Source of the DNA: Rhodospirillales bacterium
GTDB lineage: Bacteria > Pseudomonadota > Alphaproteobacteria > Micavibrionales > UBA1664
Length of the DNA: 64,000 nt
NCBI GenBank assembly: GCA_023898805.1
Contig: CP060260.1
Span: 930,001 to 994,000, forward strand
Direction of reading: 5' to 3'
Made by a program: the position numbers and the translations under genes. This document shows, one piece after another, positions 1-8,693 of this stretch. The notes beneath the pieces were generated by a model. The model saw only the letters and a list, made by a program, of their open reading frames with translations, did no database searches and was not told the origin of the DNA. Positions within the stretch are counted from its first letter, which is position 1, and the number at the start of each line of letters is the position of its first letter.

Positions 1-2
1 CC

Positions 3-455
3 TACGCCCAGGGTGTCAACGACACCGTTTATGCGGGCGGCGGCGACGACGTGATCATGACCTGGTCCGGTAACGACACGATCCACGGCGGTGCCGGCAA
101 CGACGCCATCTTCGGCGAATACGGTGCCGACCAGCTGTGGGGCGATGCCGGGGCCGACATCTTCGTCGCGCACCGCGCCGATATGGATGGCGGCGTGCAA
201 GGCAAGTTCTACGACACCGTGCATGACTTCAACACCGGCGAGGGCGACGTGATCGACCTGACCGCGCTGATCGACAACGGATCCGCGGCACAGGCCTCGA
301 TCAACAACTACGTCCGCGCGGTCAGCGAGAACGGCGGCACGATGCTACAGGTCAACAACAACGACGGGTCTGGCTGGCACGACGCGATGTTTGTCGCCAA
401 CCACACTTCGCTCGACGTTCAGACCTTGTTGCACAACGGCAACCTGGACGTCTAA
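3..455 (+). CDS. C-terminal part of a secreted RTX (calcium-binding repeat) protein, cut by the window edge
   Basis: The open frame runs off the left edge, so only about 150 C-terminal residues are visible. They begin with glycine/aspartate-rich nonapeptides of the GGxGxDxx type (AGGGDDVI, GGAGNDAIFG, WGDAGADIF), which in RTX proteins form calcium-bound beta-rolls outside the cell. A DFNTGEGDVIDLTALID segment follows; this resembles the uncleaved C-terminal signal of type I secretion substrates, often large adhesins. The TolC, ABC and HlyD genes that follow on the same strand make this the likely cargo of that exporter. The full size and any adhesive domains lie outside the window, so adhesin versus enzyme cannot be decided. 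An internal ATG at 51 is not a plausible start because the repeats continue upstream of it. Confidence 0.85.
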   Translation, partial: YAQGVNDTVYAGGGDDVIMTWSGNDTIHGGAGNDAIFGEYGADQLWGDAGADIFVAHRADMDGGVQGKFYDTVHDFNTGEGDVIDLTALIDNGSAAQASINNYVRAVSENGGTMLQVNNNDGSGWHDAMFVANHTSLDVQTLLHNGNLDV

Positions 456-486
456 GAGACGACTCGTGAGTCATAAGTCATTGTCA

Positions 487-515
487 GGGGCCGGAAAATT
501 CGATCCGGCCCTTGC
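487..515 (+). terminator. Possible hairpin terminator after the RTX gene
   Basis: A 7-bp GC stem (488-494 with 505-511) encloses a 10-nt AT-rich loop about 30 bases after the RTX stop codon. The T-run behind it is poor, so it may only attenuate transcription into the TolC-like gene. Confidence 0.4.
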
Positions 516-576
516 CAAAATAGGTTTTATGGTGTATCGCATACCACGTCAGTCATTCAAAAGCAGGGGTCTTGCA

Positions 577-1929
577 GTGAGCAACAAATTCAAAACGCTT
601 CTTTTGTGCAGCGCGCTGTCGCTGGGCATCTCTTTTACCGCGATCTCCGCTTCGGCCGAGGAATTGAGCCTCGAAAACGCGGTCTCCCGCGGCATGATCA
701 CCAACCCGGAATACGGCGTTGTTGCGAACAACCGCATGGCCACGCAGGAAGAATACCAACAAGGTCGCGGCTTGCTGCTGCCTTCGGTTGATCTGCGCGC
801 ATCCGTTGGTCCAGATTGGAACAAAAACGTTACCACCCTGGGCAACGGCAAGACCAACGGTCAGACGCGCGAAACCTACGATTACTCGGCCACGCTGACA
901 CAAAATCTGTTCGCAGGTGGTGCGCACATGGCGGAAATCAACCGTCAGGAAAAGCGCGTCGAATCCGCGTCATGGCGGGTTGAGGAAACGGCTCAGCTGG
1001 TCGGCCTGTCGATCGTCCAGTCCTACCTTGAAGTGATGCGCCAGCGCGACCTGCTGCAAATCGCCAAGGACAACGTGGCCGAGCATATGAACATGCTCAA
1101 TGAAATCCAATCCGGCGCTCAGGCCGGCCGTTCGACCGAAGCCGACGTGAATCAGGCCGAGTCCCGGGTGGCATCCGCCCGCGCGCAGGAAGCCGATGTT
1201 CGCCTTGCGCTCCGCGATGCGGAATCCCAGTTCATCCGCTACACCGGCGAAAAGCCCGACATTCTGGTGATGCCGAAAGTCCCCTCTGACCAGCTTCAAT
1301 CCTCGGTCGACGAGGCTGTGGACGCGGCAACGGTCAATTCTCCCACTTTGGGCATCTACGAAGCCGATGCCGATGTCGCCTGGCAGGAATATCAGGCCAC
1401 CAAGGCGAATTTCCTGCCCAAGGTCGACCTGCAATTGCAGGGCCGCCAATACAACGACCTTGGCGGCGTGATTCAGGTGGCGAAAAACGCCAATGCCCAG
1501 GTGATTGCCAACTGGAACATCTTCCGCGGCGGAATCGACACCCATAACAAACGCGAAGCGGTCTACCGCCACGCGCAAGCCAAAGAAAACCGCGCCGAAC
1601 AGGCCCGCGTGATCGAGGACAATCTGCGCCAGTCCTGGGCCTCGATGGTCGCGGCCGGCGAACGCGCCAAGGAATTCAACGCGCAGGCCGATTCCAACGC
1701 CAAGGTGGTCCAAGGCTATAAGGACCAGTTTGAACTGGACCGTCGTACCCTGCTCGACGTACTCGACGCCCAGAACGAGCTGTTCGTCTCGCGCTCCAAC
1801 GCGGTCAACGCCCAGTATCTGGAAATTATCGCGGTCTACCGCATTCTCGCTCTGGAAGGGCGCCTCCTGTCCACGCTGGGCGTAAGCTCGCCGCGTGAAG
1901 CCAACACCACGACCACGGTGCTGAACTAA
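577..1929 (+). CDS. TolC-family outer-membrane channel of a type I secretion system
   Basis: A 450-residue protein of the TolC/LapE family, forming the trimeric outer-membrane and periplasmic duct through which type I substrates leave the cell. I chose the GTG at 577 because it puts a clear signal peptide at the N-terminus (basic start, hydrophobic stretch, cleavage near ASAEE) and an AGGGG-like ribosome site lies just before it; in-frame starts upstream would bury the signal. Two outer-membrane-efflux repeats rich in Ala/Gln/Glu helices are visible, with typical QNLFAGG and NWNIFRGG strand motifs and a DLLDVLDAQNE-like segment near the end. It sits between the RTX protein and the ABC and HlyD genes, all rightward, as in Lap-type secretion loci. 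Confidence 0.9.
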   Translation: MSNKFKTLLLCSALSLGISFTAISASAEELSLENAVSRGMITNPEYGVVANNRMATQEEYQQGRGLLLPSVDLRASVGPDWNKNVTTLGNGKTNGQTRETYDYSATLTQNLFAGGAHMAEINRQEKRVESASWRVEETAQLVGLSIVQSYLEVMRQRDLLQIAKDNVAEHMNMLNEIQSGAQAGRSTEADVNQAESRVASARAQEADVRLALRDAESQFIRYTGEKPDILVMPKVPSDQLQSSVDEAVDAATVNSPTLGIYEADADVAWQEYQATKANFLPKVDLQLQGRQYNDLGGVIQVAKNANAQVIANWNIFRGGIDTHNKREAVYRHAQAKENRAEQARVIEDNLRQSWASMVAAGERAKEFNAQADSNAKVVQGYKDQFELDRRTLLDVLDAQNELFVSRSNAVNAQYLEIIAVYRILALEGRLLSTLGVSSPREANTTTTVLN

Positions 1930-1972
1930 AGCTTCGGACTTAAGGCCTCTTTTTTTCCACGAATTCATGATA

Positions 1973-2003
1973 AACTGCGCCCGCGAACGGCGCAGTTTTT
2001 CTT
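1973..2003 (+). terminator. Rho-independent terminator after the TolC-like gene
   Basis: Nine-base stem AACTGCGCC / GGCGCAGTT with a 7-nt loop, followed by TTTCTTTTT. It lies only about 17 bases before the start codon of the ABC gene, so it probably tunes read-through within the cluster. Confidence 0.7.
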
Positions 2004-2019
2004 TTTCCGGAGACACTCC

Positions 2020-4428
2020 TTGTCCAAATCATCCAGCACCCCGCCCGGCGGCACCCCAAAAAACCCGGCGCGCGCAGGCGCACAACCCGCCTCTGCCTCA
2101 CAACCGCAGACGCAGCCGCAACAGCAACAAAACACGGGCAAACAGCCGCAAACCCCCGCGGCACAGACGCCGGCGGCACAGGCCGCCACACAGGGCGTCA
2201 CCCGCGAAAGCGTTGCCTGGCCGCTGGAGGCCGACCGTCTCGCGGTCAAGGATGCGCTGCTGGAATGCCTGCAAATCGTGTCGGGCCTGTATGGACGCCG
2301 CATTTCGACGACCGCGCTGGCCGCGGGCCTGCCCATCCCGCGCGAGGGTGTGACTCCGGCCCTGTTCATTCGCGCCGCCGAGCGCGCCGACCTTTCGGCC
2401 CGTCTGGCCGAAAAATCGCTCGATGCGATTGCCATCATGCCCAACCTGCCCTGCATTCTGGCGCTGGAAGGCAATCAGGCCTGCATTGTCTCGGAAATCC
2501 TGCCCCCGCGTGGCAAACAATCGGTGGGCGACCGTAATGCCGGCGCGCATCCAGACACGATCTTCCGCATCATCTTGCCCGAAACGCCGGATGAAATGCG
2601 CGAACTGCCGCTGCGTCTGCTGGCGAAGGCCTATACAGGAAACTGCTTTTTCCTGCGCCCGGTTGCACGGCTCGACGACCGTGCCGGCCCGGCCGAGATC
2701 GAGGAAGGCCGCGACTGGTTCTGGTCCGCGATCCGTGAAAACAAATCGATTTACATCGAAGTAGGCCTTGCCGCGATCGTCATCAACATCTTCGCCGCGA
2801 TCTCGCCGCTGTTCGTGATGAACGTTTACGACCGCGTGGTACCCAACGGCGCCTTCCCGACGCTCTGGGTTCTCGCCATCGGCATGGGCTTCGCCTATAT
2901 CTTCGACCTTGCGCTTAAAAACCTGCGCAGCTTTTTCATCGACGTCGCTGGACGACGCGCCGACGTCAAGGTGTCGGGCCGCATCTTCGAACAGGTGATG
3001 GGCATGAAATTGACCGAGCGCCCGGCCTCGGCGGGTGTGCTGACAGCCCACATGCGCGAATTTGATTCCCTGCGCGATTTCTTTACATCGGCCACGATGA
3101 CGGCACTGATCGACATGCCGTTTTCGATCATCTTTCTTATTCTTGTCACCATTCTTGGCGGCTGGGTTGTTTTGCCCGTACTGGCGGCGATCCCGATCGT
3201 CATCGGCCTGTCCTGGTTTAAATCCCGTCATATCGAAGGCGTGATCCGTCAATCCATGGCCGAAAACGCACTTAAAAACGCGCTGCTTTTTGAAAGCGTG
3301 ACGGGGCTTGAAACCGTCAAGGTTCAGGCCGCCGAAGGCCACCTGCAAAGACAGTGGGAGGAATTGACCAACCGCGCTTCGCGCACCAGCGTCAAGATGC
3401 GGAAGATCACTTCCTCGATCATGTACTGGGCATCCTTCATCCAGTCGATAGCCAGCATCGGTGTGATTATCGTCGGCGTCTATATGATCGCGGCCGGACA
3501 TATGACCACCGGCGCGCTGGTCGCATCCTACATGCTTTCCAACCGCGCGCTCGCGCCACTTTCTCAGATCGCGGGCCTGATCGTCCGCATGAAGCAAACC
3601 AGAGAATCGCTTCAGCAGCTTGAAAACCTGATGCTCAAAAAGGTCGAACGCCCGCGCGGCCGACACTTTATTTCGATGCCCACGGTGCGCGGCAAGATCG
3701 AACTGCGCGACGTCGTCTTCGGCTATCCCAACCAGACCGTGGCCGCGCTGGCCAACGTTTCGCTGACCATCAACCCCGGCGATCATATCGGCATTATCGG
3801 CGCGGTGGGTTCGGGCAAGACCACCCTGCAACGCCTGGTGCAGAACCTGTACGAACCCGTCTCCGGCGCGGTGCTTCTGGATGGGACGGATGTCCGCCAG
3901 ATCGATCCCGGCGATTTGCGCCGCGCCATCGGCGTGATTCAGCAACGACCACAGCTTTTCTACGGCTCGGTGCGCCAGAACATCACCATGGGCCATGAAA
4001 CCGTCTCCGACCGCGCCGTCATCCGCGCGGCCGAACTTTCCGGCGTGATGGACTTCCTGCGCGACACCCAGCACGGGCTGGACACGCAGGTCGGCGAACG
4101 CGGCGAGGCGCTTTCCGGCGGTCAGCAACAGGCGGTCGCGGTCGCCCGCGCCCTGCTTTACGATCCGCCGATTTTGATTATGGATGAACCGACGTCTTCC
4201 CTCGATCCGGCATCGGAAATGCGCCTGATGCGTCGGCTTGAGGTGCTGGTGCGTGCGCGCACGGTGGTCCTGATCACGCACAAGGCCACGATGCTGACAC
4301 TGGTCGACAAACTGATCCTGATGGATCGGGGGCGTATTCTTGCCATGGGGCCGAAGGACGAAATCCTGCGCCGCCTTCAGGCCGGCGAATTCGGCGGCTC
4401 GAATACCGCCCAGGGCCAGGACCGTTAA
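2020..4428 (+). CDS. Type I secretion ABC transporter/permease (LapB/LssB-like)
   Basis: An 802-residue inner-membrane exporter that would use ATP to push the RTX protein through the HlyD/TolC conduit. The first ~65 residues are Pro/Gln/Ala-rich and low in complexity. Residues about 67-190 resemble the C39-like domain of LapB-type exporters, without the catalytic Cys-His pattern of a working peptidase. The membrane domain spans about 245-530, including the NVYDRVVPNGAFPTLW signature. The ATPase has Walker A GAVGSGKTT (about 592-600), the LSGGQQQ signature (about 698) and Walker B ILIMDEPT (about 719). The start is TTG at 2020, preceded by CCGGAGA; no ATG or GTG fits better. It is followed after 25 bases by the membrane-fusion gene. 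Confidence 0.93.
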   Translation: MSKSSSTPPGGTPKNPARAGAQPASASQPQTQPQQQQNTGKQPQTPAAQTPAAQAATQGVTRESVAWPLEADRLAVKDALLECLQIVSGLYGRRISTTALAAGLPIPREGVTPALFIRAAERADLSARLAEKSLDAIAIMPNLPCILALEGNQACIVSEILPPRGKQSVGDRNAGAHPDTIFRIILPETPDEMRELPLRLLAKAYTGNCFFLRPVARLDDRAGPAEIEEGRDWFWSAIRENKSIYIEVGLAAIVINIFAAISPLFVMNVYDRVVPNGAFPTLWVLAIGMGFAYIFDLALKNLRSFFIDVAGRRADVKVSGRIFEQVMGMKLTERPASAGVLTAHMREFDSLRDFFTSATMTALIDMPFSIIFLILVTILGGWVVLPVLAAIPIVIGLSWFKSRHIEGVIRQSMAENALKNALLFESVTGLETVKVQAAEGHLQRQWEELTNRASRTSVKMRKITSSIMYWASFIQSIASIGVIIVGVYMIAAGHMTTGALVASYMLSNRALAPLSQIAGLIVRMKQTRESLQQLENLMLKKVERPRGRHFISMPTVRGKIELRDVVFGYPNQTVAALANVSLTINPGDHIGIIGAVGSGKTTLQRLVQNLYEPVSGAVLLDGTDVRQIDPGDLRRAIGVIQQRPQLFYGSVRQNITMGHETVSDRAVIRAAELSGVMDFLRDTQHGLDTQVGERGEALSGGQQQAVAVARALLYDPPILIMDEPTSSLDPASEMRLMRRLEVLVRARTVVLITHKATMLTLVDKLILMDRGRILAMGPKDEILRRLQAGEFGGSNTAQGQDR

Positions 4429-4453
4429 AGGAATTTGAAGGGAATCTACCGTC

Positions 4454-5908
4454 ATGCTTGGTGCCAACGACCCCCGCAAACAACAACCGCAGCAATCAGG
4501 ATCCGGTCCGGAATCGCAACCCGCGCCCGGCATGGATTTGAGCAACGCGAAAGATTGGGAAAAAATCCACAAGGATACGTTCGGCGCCAAGGGCCCGACC
4601 GACCGCTTTTCCGCCTATGCCGATAAATTTCTGGTAGCGGATGACGAACTGCCGCTGCACCGCCATCTGCAATTATTGGTGATCTGCGCCACGATTTTCG
4701 TGTTTCTGGTCTGGGCCTCCTTCGCCAAGATCGAACAGACCGCGCGTGGCGAGGGCAAGGTCATCCCTTCCTCGGAAATTCAGGAAATCCAGCATCAGGA
4801 AGGCGGAACCGTCGACGCCATCATGGTCAAGGAAGGCCAGAAAGTGCAGATGGGCGAGGTGCTTTTGCGCCTGCGCGACGTCGGCGCGGCGTCCGACCTT
4901 GGCTCGTCACAGGCCAAATACATGGGCCTTCAGGCCAAGATCGCCCGCCTTCAGGCCGAGGCGGAAGGCCTCGACGCCCCCAAATTCTCCGACGACGTGA
5001 TGAAGGCCGCGCCACAAAGCGTGCAGGAGGAACTCAACACCTTCCGCGCCGATAAACTTTCGCTTAATTCGGAAGTCGACGTGCTGCGCTCCCAGCTCAA
5101 CCAGCGCGCGCAGGAAGTCAACGAGATCACCACCAAGATTTCCGACACCAACCGCGTGATCGCGCTGGCGCAGGACGAAATCGACATGATCCGCCCGCTG
5201 GTCGATCGCGGCTCGGCGCCCAAACGCGACCTGCTGCAGATGGATCAGGGCATGGCCGGCCACCGCACGGATCTGAACGGTCTGCGCGCCGCCCTTCCCC
5301 GCGCCCGCGCCGCGGTAGCGGAGGCACAGGCCCGCCTCAACGACGCCGCCACCCAGTTTAAATCAAAGGCGCAGGCCGAATTGGCCCAGACCCAGATCGA
5401 AGTGCAGTCGATCGGCCAGACCCTTGGCGCGCTGGAGGACAAGAAATCCCGCACCGAGATCCGCTCGCCGGTCGACGGCATCGTCAAGGATCTGAAGATC
5501 AACACCGTGGGCGGCGTGGTCAAGCCGGCAGAAACCGTGCTTGAAATCGTGCCCACAAACGACACCCTGTTGGTCGAGGCGCGCATCCGCCCCGCCGACA
5601 TCGCCTTCATCTATCCGGGCGAAAAGGCGATGGTCAAACTGACCGCATACGACTTTTCGATCTATGGCGGGATGCCGGGCGAGGTCGCGGATATTTCCGC
5701 CGACACCATCACCGATGAAAAGGGGCAAAGCTTCTATCGCGTCAAGGTCCGCACCAAGGTGACGACGATCAAACATGATGGTGAGGAATTGCCGATCATC
5801 CCCGGCATGGTGGCCACGGTCGATATTCTGACCGGCGAACGCACGGTGATGGAATACCTGATGAAACCCTTCATCAAGACCGTCGACTCGGCGCTGCACG
5901 AACATTGA
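4454..5908 (+). CDS. HlyD-family membrane fusion protein of the type I secretion system
   Basis: A 484-residue periplasmic adaptor (HlyD/LapC type) linking the ABC exporter to the TolC-like channel. A cytoplasmic N-terminal tail of about 70 residues precedes one membrane helix (LLVICATIFVFLVWASF). Then come the first lipoyl half (RGEGKVIPSSEIQEIQHQEG), a long coiled-coil hairpin rich in Gln/Ala/Glu/Arg (about 145-320), the second lipoyl half (IRSPVDGIVKDLKINTVGG) and a beta-barrel region. These are the hallmark elements of the family, in order. The ATG at 4454 follows a GAAGGGAA ribosome site. Nothing resembling LapD/LapG surface-release control lies in the adjacent sequence. Confidence 0.93.
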   Translation: MLGANDPRKQQPQQSGSGPESQPAPGMDLSNAKDWEKIHKDTFGAKGPTDRFSAYADKFLVADDELPLHRHLQLLVICATIFVFLVWASFAKIEQTARGEGKVIPSSEIQEIQHQEGGTVDAIMVKEGQKVQMGEVLLRLRDVGAASDLGSSQAKYMGLQAKIARLQAEAEGLDAPKFSDDVMKAAPQSVQEELNTFRADKLSLNSEVDVLRSQLNQRAQEVNEITTKISDTNRVIALAQDEIDMIRPLVDRGSAPKRDLLQMDQGMAGHRTDLNGLRAALPRARAAVAEAQARLNDAATQFKSKAQAELAQTQIEVQSIGQTLGALEDKKSRTEIRSPVDGIVKDLKINTVGGVVKPAETVLEIVPTNDTLLVEARIRPADIAFIYPGEKAMVKLTAYDFSIYGGMPGEVADISADTITDEKGQSFYRVKVRTKVTTIKHDGEELPIIPGMVATVDILTGERTVMEYLMKPFIKTVDSALHEH

Positions 5909-6050
5909 TGCCGCTTCCCATTCAATAAACAAGAATCGTGCGCCAAAACGTTTTCGACGCCGCGTGATGAGGGTAATCGATGGCAAGGAATGCCCCGAAC
6001 AAATCGCGGCATGACGCGTGAAAATTACGTCAGTCTAAAAATGGCGCGCT

Positions 6051-7319
6051 CTAGGCGACGGCCAACGAACGAACCCGGTTTGTCAGCCCGCGCAACGCGG
6101 GGTGGGATTCGACGTCAAAACGCTGATAACCGTTATCCATGACCTCGAACGCGACCAGAGCGCCGTTTGCGCGCCGCCAGTCCAGCGCGATATCGACCCG
6201 CTTGCCGTCGTCGGTTTCCACTTGCACGAAATGCTTGATGCCCATGCCCGCGATCTCGCGCGTCACGTTCGCCGCCACGATGTTGAATTTCGACGACACC
6301 CCGCCGGCCACAACGCCCTTGCGGTTATCCGCACCGTCGCGCATGCGGTCCGGCGCGGGGATGGCCGCGATCTGCGTGCCTTGATCCGTGCCGCCGGAAA
6401 GACGGGGTGCGGAACCTTTATCCTTGGGCGCGAAGGCGGCAAGACCGGGCACACCTTCCAACGGACGCGCGGCCACGCGAAGACCGATGAACGAGCCTTC
6501 GCCCGGCTCGCGTGCGACCACCACCTGTGCAGGTGCCATATCTTTCGTGTCGCTTATAAATTTGTCAGCCGTTTCCGCAGGCGTCGTGGCACGGCCATCG
6601 GCGGCGACACCTAAATCCATCGCCACATCGAACGAAGGACGAAACGGCGGCAAGGGCGCACCGGTGGTCGGCATTTCTGGCATGATCGCTCCGCGCAAAC
6701 CGGCGACCAGCGTGTCTTTCGCACCGAGTGCCTTGGCAGCGATCTGATTGCGCAATTTTTTCTTCTTGATCTCGGCCTTGGCCACGACCACCGGTTTTTC
6801 AGTCTTCGGCTTCGCGGACGCAGCGGCAACGGCGATAGGCTTGTCTGCCGGTTTCTTGCCTACAGAGGCTCCGGCTTTCAGCGCCCGATCTTCCTGCTGG
6901 ATCAATTTTGCCACCTGCACATCGGCATAATCGGTGCGCATTTCGTATGCCCATTCACCGTTAAACCATCCGCTTTTCTTGCGCAGCAAACCGATCTTGC
7001 TGTCTTCCATCATCGGATGGTCGGCAGGGCATGGTTTGAGGTTGGAGATGAAGTGACCCGGATGGATTTCGATCTTGCACAAGGGCTTTCCGATCTGCTC
7101 TTCGACCGCGTGCACCACGCGCGCCGAAAGCCCGCCCTTTTTGTTCAACTCGTACCATTTCTGGCCGGGCACATAGGTATAGCCGCTCATATCCGGGCCG
7201 GCTTCGCGCGCGGCGTCGTAGGTCTGTGCCTGCACTGCCGTGGTGCCAAGCCCTACGGCAAGGCCCACTACGGCGGCACCCTGCAAAAGGCGCTTGAAAA
7301 TGGCTTTAAACCTGAACAT
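6051..7319 (-). CDS. Exported protein of unknown function, Ala/Lys-rich middle
   Basis: A 422-residue protein I do not recognise. It has a Sec-type signal peptide (basic start, AAVVGLAVGLGTTAVQAQ, cleavage near residue 31), so it should be periplasmic or outer-membrane associated. Residues about 45-135 form a compact domain with two cysteines (PLCKIEIH, LKPCPADHP), possibly a disulfide. A linker of about 140-210 is rich in Lys/Ala/Pro, like spacers that cross periplasm or peptidoglycan. The last ~80 residues look folded again (VQVETDDGKRVDIALDWRR). It lies 56 bases after a lipoprotein gene in the same direction and may share its transcript. No catalytic motif is visible. Confidence 0.7.
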   Translation of the reverse strand: MFRFKAIFKRLLQGAAVVGLAVGLGTTAVQAQTYDAAREAGPDMSGYTYVPGQKWYELNKKGGLSARVVHAVEEQIGKPLCKIEIHPGHFISNLKPCPADHPMMEDSKIGLLRKKSGWFNGEWAYEMRTDYADVQVAKLIQQEDRALKAGASVGKKPADKPIAVAAASAKPKTEKPVVVAKAEIKKKKLRNQIAAKALGAKDTLVAGLRGAIMPEMPTTGAPLPPFRPSFDVAMDLGVAADGRATTPAETADKFISDTKDMAPAQVVVAREPGEGSFIGLRVAARPLEGVPGLAAFAPKDKGSAPRLSGGTDQGTQIAAIPAPDRMRDGADNRKGVVAGGVSSKFNIVAANVTREIAGMGIKHFVQVETDDGKRVDIALDWRRANGALVAFEVMDNGYQRFDVESHPALRGLTNRVRSLAVA

Positions 7320-7375
7320 GCGTCAAAACCTTTTAATGAAATTGCGTACCGTTATCAAAAAGATGCGTACAAAAC

Positions 7376-7753
7376 TTATTGCGTCAAGCCGCGACGTGTT
7401 GGTCCGGCTTTTGGCGGCGCTCCGCACGTAATGTCCGGTTTTTCCCCTGCCGCGACCTGCCAGCGCATCCGCGTCTGTTCCCGGTTGCCGGCACCGTTAT
7501 TATTTTCACAGATTATTTGCGCTGCCGCTTGCGACACGCGGGGGTCTTGATTCGCCAAGCCGTTATTCAGCACGTTGGCACGCCCGACCGTCGTATCGAA
7601 ATTCACTTCGCTTTTACCTGCGATTCCGACGGTGAAGCCGGTTTCGCGCATCCCGTCTTCACGCGTGCGGTCGACAGCACAGCCCGCAAGGGACAACCCG
7701 ATAAAACTCGCTGCGGCAAGGGGCCGAAATACCTCTGTTAAAGTTAAACGCAT
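7376..7753 (-). CDS. Small lipoprotein of unknown function
   Basis: A 125-residue protein with a lipobox: the hydrophobic N-terminal segment ends in LSLAGC, so the Cys near residue 25 would be lipidated and the mature protein anchored in a membrane. The mature part (VNFDTTVGRANVLNNGL, VSQAAAQIICENNNG) has two further cysteines and no family motif I know. I start at the ATG at 7753; a GTG two codons upstream is the alternative. A near-consensus promoter lies 41 bases upstream (TTGACC, 17 bp, TATAAT), making it the first gene of a leftward unit that probably includes the exported protein that follows. Confidence 0.75.
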   Translation of the reverse strand: MRLTLTEVFRPLAAASFIGLSLAGCAVDRTREDGMRETGFTVGIAGKSEVNFDTTVGRANVLNNGLANQDPRVSQAAAQIICENNNGAGNREQTRMRWQVAAGEKPDITCGAPPKAGPTRRGLTQ

Positions 7754-7793
7754 GGTCACACCCAGAAAATCGTTCCCGTTTAATGTTTTACAT

Positions 7794-7822
7794 ATTATAA
7801 ATTAATATTTCAGCGCGGTCAA
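7794..7822 (-). promoter_or_regulatory. Sigma70-like promoter of the lipoprotein gene
   Basis: Read on the minus strand: TTGACC (7822-7817), 17-bp AT-rich spacer, TATAAT (7799-7794). The -10 is a perfect consensus match and the whole lies in a non-coding, AT-rich gap. Confidence 0.7.
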
Positions 7823-7834
7823 CTTTCAAAATTT

Positions 7835-8569
7835 TCAAGGCTGCGCCGCCAGACGCGCGACATGACCGCCCTCTTTAATCTCGTTGCGCACCGAATCGTC
7901 AAAACGCACCGTTACCCGTGCCCCCACATGGACACGGTTATACAGGTCGATGACATCGTCATTCGCCATGCGGATACAGCCATGCGATGGCGTCCGCGCC
8001 CCGTCGGGCTGACGCAACTTGGCCGGATCGTTGGTCCCGTGAATGGTGAAGCCGTGCTCGACGCCGCGCGTATCGGCCAAAAACATACCGCGTACACCCA
8101 AAGGGTTCTGCGGCCCCGGTACGGCCATCGCGCCGCGATCGCCCCATGTGGGGTCGATTTCCTTGCGGGCGATTTGGTGGCTGCCTCCGCCAATTTCCAT
8201 CCCCTTGCGACCGACGGCCACGACATATTCGATCGCCCGCCCGCCCTCAAGAATAAGATAAAGATGCTGGTATTTATGATCGAGCAAAAGACTGCCCGCC
8301 GGCTGGTTGCCGCGATACCCGACGACATGCGGACGTGCGATGCCGCGATGGTCCCACAGCCCTGGATGGGCCGCACGATTATAAACTGCGCTACTTCGCC
8401 CGCCGTAACTGCCACCCGTGACCGCCGCACCGTTCAAGTCGTGCGAGGCTGTATTCAGTCCCGCGAACCCTTCGTTCAGATCGCCGGCCTGCACGGCACC
8501 GGTCAACGCGCCGAACAAAGCCGCAGCAGCAGCGGCGCGAAACAATCTGGAAGCAAATTTGGTACGCAT
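7835..8569 (-). CDS. L,D-transpeptidase (YkuD domain), exported
   Basis: A 244-residue periplasmic enzyme expected to cross-link peptidoglycan stem peptides (3-3 links) or attach proteins to them. The start at 8569 gives a clean signal peptide (RAAAAAALFGALTGAVQAGD); the open frame continues upstream, but those codons lie over the promoter. The catalytic region has the family signature: HGTND with the first histidine, then SHGCIRM with the nucleophilic cysteine and following arginine. The fold starts with KYQHLYLILEGGRAIEYVVAVG. No LysM or other peptidoglycan-binding domain is attached, so this is a minimal catalytic form. It is transcribed alone from an AT-rich upstream region. Confidence 0.9.
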   Translation of the reverse strand: MRTKFASRLFRAAAAAALFGALTGAVQAGDLNEGFAGLNTASHDLNGAAVTGGSYGGRSSAVYNRAAHPGLWDHRGIARPHVVGYRGNQPAGSLLLDHKYQHLYLILEGGRAIEYVVAVGRKGMEIGGGSHQIARKEIDPTWGDRGAMAVPGPQNPLGVRGMFLADTRGVEHGFTIHGTNDPAKLRQPDGARTPSHGCIRMANDDVIDLYNRVHVGARVTVRFDDSVRNEIKEGGHVARLAAQP

Positions 8570-8608
8570 TCGTATAACCCCGATCAAAAAACAGACAATA
8601 TAATATTT

Positions 8609-8637
8609 TACATAACAAATATATAAGTTTTGGTCAA
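8609..8637 (-). promoter_or_regulatory. Sigma70-like promoter of the L,D-transpeptidase gene
   Basis: Minus strand TTGACC (8637-8632), 17-bp spacer, TATGTA (8614-8609), 40 bases before the chosen start codon, in the most AT-rich stretch of this region. Confidence 0.55.
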
Positions 8638-8640
8638 TAA

Positions 8641-8667
8641 AAAAAGCCGAAGAATCTCGGCTTTTTT
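8641..8667 (-). terminator. Rho-independent terminator
   Basis: The stem AAAAAGCCGA / TCGGCTTTTT with a 6-nt loop ends in a T-run on either strand. It sits just downstream of the stop of the leftward gene at 8694 and immediately before the next leftward promoter, so it separates the two units. Confidence 0.8.
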
Positions 8668-8693
8668 GGATTGTTCTTTGACGTGCGAACGTC

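Noticed and set aside
2098..4590. 830-codon open frame on the minus strand over the ABC exporter
   Set aside because: Antisense shadow of a GC-rich gene; the plus strand has complete ABC motifs, while the minus product is His/Asp/Arg-rich with no domain.
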